From: an uncultured Bacteroidales bacterium
GTDB taxonomy: Bacteria > Bacteroidota > Bacteroidia > Bacteroidales > P3
Direction: 5' to 3'
Assembly (NCBI GenBank): GCA_937910265.1
Contig: CALEPD010000291.1
Location: forward strand, 1 to 7,707
DNA: 7,707 nt
The stretch's first letter is position 1; each line of letters begins with the position of its first letter. Made by a program: the position numbers and the translations under genes. Shown here in pieces: positions 1 through 5,326 of this stretch. The notes under the pieces are model-generated. The model was not told where the DNA came from. It saw only the letters and a program-made list of their open reading frames with translations, and made no database searches.

Positions 1-563
1 ACAACTGCAGTTTCGCTGTTGAGGCCTAACTCCTTATAGTTCTCAACTTTTTCCTTGCTGGCAGTGTAGACGGTAAAGGTGGGAGTAAAATTCTCAAGTT
101 CTTCATCGGTAGGTTTGATAAACATGTTGCGTACAAAGTGAGCCTGCCATGCAACTTCCATGATGAAACGGACAGACATACGGGTGTCTTTGTTTGCACC
201 GCAGAATGCATCGACTACAAACAGTTCCTTATTGCTAAGGGCATTTACAGCCAAATCCCTTACGGCCTTCCAAGTTTCCTCGGATGCTGGGTGGTTATCG
301 TTTTTATATTCATCAGAGGTCCACCAAACAGTATTTTTAGAATTTTCATCCATTACGATGAATTTGTCTTTCGGAGAACGGCCTGTATAAACGCCCGTCA
401 TAACATTGATAGCACCCAATTCAGTGAGTTGGCCTTTATCAAAGCCTGTTAATGACGGATCCATTTCCATTTTGAACAAATCTTCATATGAAGGGTTGTA
501 ATGGATGGTCTTCACTCCGGTAATACCTAAACCGGCAAGATCTTTAAGAATTTTGTTGTTCAT
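1..563 (-). CDS. pckA: Phosphoenolpyruvate carboxykinase (ATP), N-terminal part, cut by window edge
   Basis: This is the first 187 codons of a gene that continues past the left edge; the family is usually about 530-540 residues. PckA (EC 4.1.1.49) interconverts oxaloacetate + ATP with PEP + CO2 + ADP in the cytosol. In succinate-forming anaerobes it commonly runs in the carboxylating direction and saves ATP. The translation has the family signature LTELGAINVMTGVYTGRSPKDK; Arg62 in TGRSPKDK corresponds to the substrate-binding Arg65 of the E. coli enzyme. Further on are the conserved blocks FVVDAFCGANKDTR and RFIMEVAWQAHFVRNMF. The nucleotide-binding and metal-binding motifs would lie in the missing part. 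The start is the ATG at 563-561 (MNNKILKDL); the leader is A/T-rich without a Shine-Dalgarno. It lies 60 bp downstream of ppdK on the same strand, with a terminator in between. The frame is intact throughout the visible part. Confidence 0.95.
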   Translation of the reverse strand, partial: MNNKILKDLAGLGITGVKTIHYNPSYEDLFKMEMDPSLTGFDKGQLTELGAINVMTGVYTGRSPKDKFIVMDENSKNTVWWTSDEYKNDNHPASEETWKAVRDLAVNALSNKELFVVDAFCGANKDTRMSVRFIMEVAWQAHFVRNMFIKPTDEELENFTPTFTVYTASKEKVENYKELGLNSETAV

Positions 564-578
564 GATTAAATTTTGATT

Positions 579-615
579 AAAAAAAAGAGTGGGTTCATTA
601 ATTACGAACCCACTC
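579..615 (-). terminator. Intrinsic terminator after ppdK, within the pckA leader region
   Basis: A perfect 10-bp stem (587-596 with 606-615, GAGTGGGTTC/GAACCCACTC) encloses a 9-nt loop. On the minus strand it is followed directly by eight T residues (complement of A579-A586). The stem begins 8 nt after the ppdK stop codon, and the T-run ends 15 nt before the pckA ATG. The T-run exists only in the minus direction, so it acts on ppdK transcripts. Confidence 0.9.
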
Positions 616-623
616 ATATACAA

Positions 624-3395
624 TTATTTGTTACGTTCCTCTTTTATAGCCGCCTGAGCTGCTGCTAATCGAGCAACAGGTACGCGGAAAGGACTGCAGC
701 TTACGTAGTTCATACCAATCTTGTAGAAGAACTCGGCTGCTGACGGGTCGCCACCATGCTCACCACAAACGCCACATTTCAAGTCGACGCGGGTGCCACG
801 ACCTCTTTCGACACCGATTTTAACCAATTCTCCAACACACTCGCTGTCGAAAGTGTTGAATGGGTCGGCGGGGATAATTTTCTCATCGACATAGGTCTTA
901 ACGATAGCGTTGACATCGTCGCGGCTGAATCCGAATGTCATCTGAGTCAAGTCGTTGGTTCCGAAGCTGAAGAATTCGGCCACGTCGGCAATCTGGTTGG
1001 CAACCAAAGCTGCGCGTGGGATTTCGATCATGGTACCGAATTTGTACTCGAATTTCAAGCCGTATTTAGCTTCAACCTCAGCTTTAACACGTGTTGCCAA
1101 AGTTTTCTGGTGACGAAGTTCGGCTGCGTTGATGGTGAGGGGAACCATGATTTCGAGATGAGGATCGAAGCCTTCCTGAATCAATTCAGCGGTAGCGCTG
1201 AAGAGTGCACGGAACTGGGTTTCGGTAACCTCGGGATAGATAATACCCAGACGGACACCACGGAGACCCATCATGGGGTTAACCTCGTGCATGCTCTCGA
1301 TACGTTCATGCAATTTCTCGAATTCGATGCCGCGGGCTTTGGCAACTTCACGTTGTTTTTCTTCAGTTTGGGGAACAAACTCGTGCAATGGGGGGTCCAT
1401 CAAACGGAAAGTGAGCGGTTTGCCGTCCATGACTTTCAAAGTACCCTTAGCAGTTTCCTTGATGTGGGGTTCGAGTTCGGCCAATGCAGCAACGCGAGCC
1501 TCAAGGGTGTCGGAGAGAATCATATTGCGGAGTTTTTCGAGGGGTACTTCGCTGTTCTCACCGTAGAACATATGCTCGATACGGAAAAGTCCGATACCTT
1601 CGGCGCCGAAGTCGATAGCCTTTTGAGCATCTTCAGGGTTGTCGGCGTTGGTACGAACACCCATCTTGCGGTATTTGTCGACCAATTTCATCAATTCCTG
1701 GAACAATGGGTTCTCTGTTGCGTTGATCATTTTGATTTCCTGATCATAAACGTAACCCTTGGTACCGTTGAGACTGAGGAGGTCGCCTTCTTTATATTCT
1801 TTACCATTAATAGTTACAGAGTTGTTTTCGGTAATCTTGACTTGTTTTTTACCGAAATTATCGACGGTTACATGGGCTTGGTTCTTTCCGATTTGAACGG
1901 CCTCGCAACCTACGATGCAGCATTTACCCCAACCACGGGCAACCAATGCGGCATGGGAGGTCATACCACCACGTGCGGTGAGGATACCGTCGGCAGCGCG
2001 CATACCTTCAACGTCTTCGGGGTTGGTTTCTTCGCGAACGAGGATGTTTTTGATGCCAGCGGCTTGATATTCTTTGGCTTTCTCGCTGGTGAGTGCGATA
2101 ACGCCTACTGCGCCGCCAGGACCTGCGGGAAGACCTTTAGCAATTACAGAGTATTTCTTCTCGTCCTCGGCATCCAGGATGGGGTGCAATAATTCGTCCA
2201 ACTGGGAGGGAGAGATTCGCATGATTACTTCGCGTTCGTCGATGAGGTTTTCTTTCATCATCTCGATAGCCATTGTCAACGCTGCAACACCGGTACGTTT
2301 TCCGACACGGCACTGGAGCATGTACAATTTGCCATCCTGAATGGTGAACTCGATGTCCAACATGTCGCGGAAGTTGTCCTCAAGAATAGCACGAATGTCG
2401 CACAATTCCTTATAGGTTTCGGGCATCAACTCCTGCATGGAGTGGAGATGCTTGTTTTGTTCGTTTTTGGTGTCATCGTTCAATGGGTTGGGAGTGCGGA
2501 TACCTGCAACGACATCTTCGCCCTGTGCATTGATAAGCCACTCACCATAGAACTGGTTGTCGCCGGTAGCGGGGTTACGGGTGAAAGCAACACCTGTTGC
2601 ACTTGAATCGCCCATGTTACCGAATACCATTGCCTGTACGTTTACAGCGGTACCCCAATCGTCGGGAATACCTTCGATTTTACGATAGCTGATGGCTTTT
2701 TTACCATTCCATGATTTGAATACGGCTTTGATACCACCCTCGAGCTGTGCTTTCGCATCGTCGGGGAACTCAACACCTAAAACTTCTTTCACTCTTACTT
2801 TGAATGCCTCGGCAAGAGCTTTCAAATCATCGGCGGTAAGATCGGTATCGCTGGCATAGCCTTTAGATGCCTTGTACTCGTCGAGCATGTCGTCGAGTTG
2901 TTTTCTGATACCTTTACCTTCTGCGGGTTCGATGCCTTCGGATTTCTCCATAACAACGTCGGCATACATCATAATGAGACGACGATAGGAGTCGTATACG
3001 AAGCGGGGGTTGTTGGTTTTCTTCAACATACCGGGGATGGTCTTGCTTGACAAACCAATATTCAAAACAGTATCCATCATGCCGGGCATAGAGCTACGGG
3101 CACCTGAACGACAACTAACGAGCAAAGGGTTTTCGGGATCATCATATTTCATGCCCATAATACTTTCAACGTTCTTCATGCCGTTCCACACTTCATCCAT
3201 CAAGCCCTGCGGCAATTGACAATTGTTAGCATAATAAGCAGTACAACATTCTGTAGTGATTGTAAGACCAGCAGGTACGGGTAAACCCAACAAACACATT
3301 TCTGCCAAGTTGGCACCTTTACCTCCAAGTAAGTTCTTCATATCGGACTTACCTTCTGCTGTTTTTCCTCCAAAGGTGTAAACGAATTTCGTCAT
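624..3395 (-). CDS. ppdK: Pyruvate, phosphate dikinase
   Basis: PPDK (EC 2.7.9.1) catalyses ATP + Pi + pyruvate = PEP + AMP + PPi in the cytosol. I start it at the ATG at 3395 (MTKFVYTFGG, 923 aa); a longer frame opens only at a TTG three codons upstream. The N-terminal ATP-grasp part (about 1-365) has GGKGANLAEM with Lys26, Arg96 in SCRSGARSSMPGMMD, and Glu349/Gln361. The swivelling phosphohistidine domain (about 400-515) has GGMTSHAALVARG with catalytic His481 and, two residues before it, Thr479, the site modified by the PPDK regulatory protein in plants. The C-terminal PEP/pyruvate barrel (about 520-915) has Arg605, Arg664, Glu791, Asn814/Asp815 and Cys877 in CGVCGEHGGDP. These match the active-site residues I recall for the Clostridium symbiosum enzyme, with alignment offsets that grow in two steps: about 22 extra residues before 349 and about 20 between 481 and 605. 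All key residues are present. Its own promoter and terminator flank it, and pckA follows. Confidence 0.98.
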   Translation of the reverse strand: MTKFVYTFGGKTAEGKSDMKNLLGGKGANLAEMCLLGLPVPAGLTITTECCTAYYANNCQLPQGLMDEVWNGMKNVESIMGMKYDDPENPLLVSCRSGARSSMPGMMDTVLNIGLSSKTIPGMLKKTNNPRFVYDSYRRLIMMYADVVMEKSEGIEPAEGKGIRKQLDDMLDEYKASKGYASDTDLTADDLKALAEAFKVRVKEVLGVEFPDDAKAQLEGGIKAVFKSWNGKKAISYRKIEGIPDDWGTAVNVQAMVFGNMGDSSATGVAFTRNPATGDNQFYGEWLINAQGEDVVAGIRTPNPLNDDTKNEQNKHLHSMQELMPETYKELCDIRAILEDNFRDMLDIEFTIQDGKLYMLQCRVGKRTGVAALTMAIEMMKENLIDEREVIMRISPSQLDELLHPILDAEDEKKYSVIAKGLPAGPGGAVGVIALTSEKAKEYQAAGIKNILVREETNPEDVEGMRAADGILTARGGMTSHAALVARGWGKCCIVGCEAVQIGKNQAHVTVDNFGKKQVKITENNSVTINGKEYKEGDLLSLNGTKGYVYDQEIKMINATENPLFQELMKLVDKYRKMGVRTNADNPEDAQKAIDFGAEGIGLFRIEHMFYGENSEVPLEKLRNMILSDTLEARVAALAELEPHIKETAKGTLKVMDGKPLTFRLMDPPLHEFVPQTEEKQREVAKARGIEFEKLHERIESMHEVNPMMGLRGVRLGIIYPEVTETQFRALFSATAELIQEGFDPHLEIMVPLTINAAELRHQKTLATRVKAEVEAKYGLKFEYKFGTMIEIPRAALVANQIADVAEFFSFGTNDLTQMTFGFSRDDVNAIVKTYVDEKIIPADPFNTFDSECVGELVKIGVERGRGTRVDLKCGVCGEHGGDPSAAEFFYKIGMNYVSCSPFRVPVARLAAAQAAIKEERNK

Positions 3396-3456
3396 CTTTA
3401 ACAATTTATTGATTTGTAATTACTTGTATTCAAAACATGTAGAATCATATAATCTG

Positions 3457-3487
3457 CAAAGATAATAAGATTTCTGTTAACTGCAAA
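3457..3487 (-). promoter_or_regulatory. Bacteroidota-type promoter for ppdK
   Basis: Reading the minus strand, a -33 element TTTG (3487-3484) is followed after 19 nt by TATCTTTG (3464-3457), an exact match to the -7 consensus TAnnTTTG of the Bacteroidota housekeeping sigma factor. Transcription would start near 3451, leaving a leader of about 55 nt before the ATG at 3395. No Shine-Dalgarno is visible in that leader. Confidence 0.8.
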
Positions 3488-3503
3488 ATAATAATTCACA
3501 AAC

Positions 3504-3515
3504 ATCTGTACAGAT
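3504..3515. promoter_or_regulatory. 12-bp perfect palindrome, possible operator
   Basis: ATCTGTACAGAT is its own reverse complement. It lies in the divergent control region, roughly 53-64 bp upstream of the predicted ppdK start site and about 40 bp upstream of the -33 element of the envelope gene. This position would suit an activator or a shared dimeric regulator. No regulator is recognised and the site occurs once, so operator function is inference. A 12-bp palindrome has roughly a 5% chance of arising in a region this size. Confidence 0.35.
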
Positions 3516-3554
3516 TTATAAAAATATCTTAAAAAAAAATTTATAGTAAAAAAA

Positions 3555-3586
3555 TTTCCCTATTATAAAAAAAAATAATATCTTTG
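3555..3586 (+). promoter_or_regulatory. Bacteroidota-type promoter for the OmpA-family gene
   Basis: The exact -7 element TATCTTTG (3579-3586) carries the same nonamer, TATCTTTGC, as the divergent ppdK promoter. A weaker -33 element, TTTC (3555-3558), lies 20 nt upstream. The spacer contains nine consecutive A residues (3567-3575). Transcription would start near 3592, giving a leader of about 35 nt. Confidence 0.75.
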
Positions 3587-3627
3587 CCAATTGAAAACAA
3601 AGAACAAACAACCTAATTAACAGCGCC

Positions 3628-4974
3628 ATGAAGAAGCAGATACTAATAATACTAAGTTTATTTATCGCATTGTGTACGTGCGACTTACACGCACAGTCTA
3701 AATCCACGAATTCCAAAGGAAAAGGCAAAACCACAACAGTAAAAAAGACGGGTGCGAAGCCTAAAGAAGAAAAGCCAGCCATACAGACGGTTGAATTGCC
3801 CTATAATAGCAACGATGCCCTATTTGCCATCAATTTGAAACCTGATGTTGCATACGGACCGACATCGGCACCATCGGGAGCAGGAAGATTGCTTGAAATA
3901 CAAGCTGACGGAAAGAATCCAAACATGTTTGAAAGAGAGCACAATTCGGTATGGTACAAATTTGTTGTACCGTATAATGGCATGCTGGAATTTGTCATCA
4001 CCCCCACCGACCCCAAAGATGACTACGATTTCATGATATACAAATACACCGACCCATATTTCAGCAACAATGTTATTCAAAACATTGTAAAGCCTGTCAC
4101 ATACAACCTTTGCGCGATAGATACGATGAGCAAGAATGGTGAAATCGGCATGAAGCACGACGCTGAACAAAAGTCGATCAAGGCAAACGAAATGGGTTCA
4201 TTTGTGTCATCAATAAATGTATACCGTGACGAGATTTACTACATTGTGCTTGACTGCAAAGGAAGCAAATGCAGTGGACACACCATCCGCGCCGAGGTTC
4301 TTTTGGGAGAGTCGATTGAACCCCTCGTGATGTTTTATGACGCAGAAACCAAGAAACGAATGGAAGTTGAGTTGACCGTACTTGAAGTTGACGCCAACAA
4401 CAGGGCGATTGTTGACCAACCGTCGTTCAAAGGTGGCCGTATCAAATTTGTCCCCAAATCGAAATACACCATGTATGCCCGTAAAAAGGGATACTTCTCG
4501 CTTCATAAAGAGAATTTCGGCAAAGAGATATTTATGCAAGACACTATTTTGCGTTTTGCCATGAACAAAGCTGAAAGAGGAACAAAATTCCCCATCAATG
4601 ACATTTATTTCGAAGATGGTCTCAGCAAATTGCTACCCGAATCGGACACCACATTGAACAACTATGTTTTGATGTTCACCAACCATCCCCAAATCACATT
4701 CCGAATCAAAGGATATGTGCCCACATACGGCGCAAATCCTGATGAAGACATGAAGGTGTCGTTAGCCAGAGCGCTTTCTGTAAAAGAATATTTTGTCAGC
4801 CATGGCATTTCCGAGGACAGAATCACTATTGCCGGCATGTCGCCGACTGACATAAAGAAAGCCTCGAGCGCAGCTTACCGTGAAAAGAACCTCATTCCTA
4901 AAATAGAGATTCTTATCACCAGCAACCCAGAAATAGAACCTGCAGCTCAAACCAAACCCAGCAAACGCAGATAA
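3628..4974 (+). CDS. Secreted OmpA-family envelope protein with divergent C-terminal OmpA-like domain
   Basis: A 448-residue protein. Residues 1-22 form a signal peptide (MKKQ, hydrophobic core, likely cleavage after LHA before Gln23). Cys16 and Cys18 lack a proper lipobox, so I call it non-lipoprotein. A Lys-rich linker (about 24-50) follows. Residues about 57-225 look like the beta-sandwich common at the N-terminus of Bacteroidota OmpA-like proteins (SVWYKFVVPYNGMLEF, DDYDFMIYKY). Residues 228-318 look like a small beta-rich carboxypeptidase-regulatory-like segment. Residues 321-431 align with OmpA_C (IYFEDGLSKLLPESD, VSLARALSVKEYF, GISEDRITIAGM). The usual GHTD motif reads GYVP (362-365), so the Asp that contacts diaminopimelate is replaced by Pro365, while the matching Arg381 is kept. 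The likely location is periplasm or outer membrane, possibly as a structural anchor, but the exact function is unknown. It has no PD40 propeller, so it is not a typical PorE. It has its own promoter and terminator, and the start lacks a Shine-Dalgarno. Confidence 0.85.
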   Translation: MKKQILIILSLFIALCTCDLHAQSKSTNSKGKGKTTTVKKTGAKPKEEKPAIQTVELPYNSNDALFAINLKPDVAYGPTSAPSGAGRLLEIQADGKNPNMFEREHNSVWYKFVVPYNGMLEFVITPTDPKDDYDFMIYKYTDPYFSNNVIQNIVKPVTYNLCAIDTMSKNGEIGMKHDAEQKSIKANEMGSFVSSINVYRDEIYYIVLDCKGSKCSGHTIRAEVLLGESIEPLVMFYDAETKKRMEVELTVLEVDANNRAIVDQPSFKGGRIKFVPKSKYTMYARKKGYFSLHKENFGKEIFMQDTILRFAMNKAERGTKFPINDIYFEDGLSKLLPESDTTLNNYVLMFTNHPQITFRIKGYVPTYGANPDEDMKVSLARALSVKEYFVSHGISEDRITIAGMSPTDIKKASSAAYREKNLIPKIEILITSNPEIEPAAQTKPSKRR

Positions 4975-5007
4975 GCTATCCATTACTTTTCAGGATATAA
5001 AAAAAAT

Positions 5008-5037
5008 GATTGACAGCAGTTGTCAATCTTTTTTTTT
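5008..5037 (+). terminator. Intrinsic terminator after the OmpA-family gene
   Basis: An 8-bp perfect stem GATTGACA/TGTCAATC (5008-5015 with 5021-5028) with a 5-nt loop is followed by nine T residues (5029-5037). Eight A residues at 4999-5006 precede it, so it could also stop minus-strand transcripts. The stem starts 34 bp after the stop codon. Confidence 0.88.
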
Positions 5038-5146
5038 GCATGCAGTAATTTGTAAATATGTACCCAGACAGATGCATGGGGACTTGACTTGACATGGAGA
5101 AAGACCGGAGTATCCCTCTCCAAAATAAGGCAAGAGTTAATATAAC
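5038..5146. other. Intergenic stretch with no recognised gene
   Basis: This is part of the roughly 350-bp gap between the two plus-strand genes. The part from 5058 to 5131 is about 49% G+C, clearly above the A/T-rich sequence on both sides. It contains a weak hairpin, GGAGA (5096-5100) with TCTCC (5117-5121), and the short repeat ACTTGACTTGAC. There is no convincing ORF and no -7 element that would start an RNA here. Confidence 0.4.
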
Positions 5147-5177
5147 TTGCAGATACCAATATTTTTTCCGTACTTTG
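5147..5177 (+). promoter_or_regulatory. Probable promoter for the S9 peptidase gene
   Basis: TTGC (5147-5150) lies about 20 nt upstream of TACTTTG (5171-5177), which is the -7 consensus TAnnTTTG short by one base. No better match occurs in the gap. Transcription would start near 5184, giving an unusually long leader of about 140 nt before the ATG at 5327. A short imperfect inverted repeat (AGTTA/TAACT, 5135-5147) abuts the -33 element. Confidence 0.5.
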
Positions 5178-5228
5178 AGTATATGTTTTAAATCAACCAA
5201 ACACAACACAACACACTGACTACCACAA

Positions 5229-5261
5229 TATTGAATACATTAAAACATTCATTATTCAATA
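5229..5261 (+). repeat. Inverted repeat in the leader of the S9 peptidase mRNA
   Basis: TATTGAATA (5229-5237) is the exact reverse complement of TATTCAATA (5253-5261), with 15 nt between. It would form an A/T-rich and so fairly weak hairpin in the predicted mRNA leader, about 65 nt ahead of the start codon. Its role is unknown. Confidence 0.4.
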
Positions 5262-5326
5262 CATACTGCAAACAAAAAAGGGACACATCGAGTTTAGAAG
5301 AAAACAATAAACATAAAAACAAGTAT

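Noticed and set aside
138..452. Plus-strand frames of 104 and 76 codons at the left edge
   Set aside because: They are shadows of pckA, which is open on the minus strand across 1-563 with clear family motifs.
756..2192. A 478-codon open frame on the plus strand opposite ppdK
   Set aside because: It lies wholly within the well-supported ppdK gene. It looks like a consequence of strong codon bias in a highly expressed gene that avoids codons producing antisense stops. No domain, promoter or signal is recognisable in its translation.
3396..3404. TTG start adding three residues to PPDK
   Set aside because: The ATG at 3395 begins the conserved MTKFVYTFGG. An unusual start just upstream is unnecessary.
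3516..3782. Minus-strand 88-codon frame over the divergent promoter region
   Set aside because: It covers the A-tracts and promoter of the OmpA-family gene and the reverse of its signal peptide. Phe/Lys-rich translation comes from A/T-rich DNA.
5089..5094. TTGACA resembling an E. coli sigma-70 -35 box
   Set aside because: There is no TATAAT-like box about 17 nt downstream, and the other promoters here use the Bacteroidota -33/-7 pattern.
4976..5209. Minus-strand 77-codon frame in the intergenic gap
   Set aside because: It runs through the terminator hairpin and the predicted S9 promoter, and no promoter faces it. It is better explained as non-coding, though the G+C-richer part is flagged separately.
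5231..5326. TTG start adding 32 residues to the S9 peptidase
   Set aside because: It would bury the lipoprotein signal peptide behind a polar stretch, and part of the extension overlaps the leader inverted repeat.
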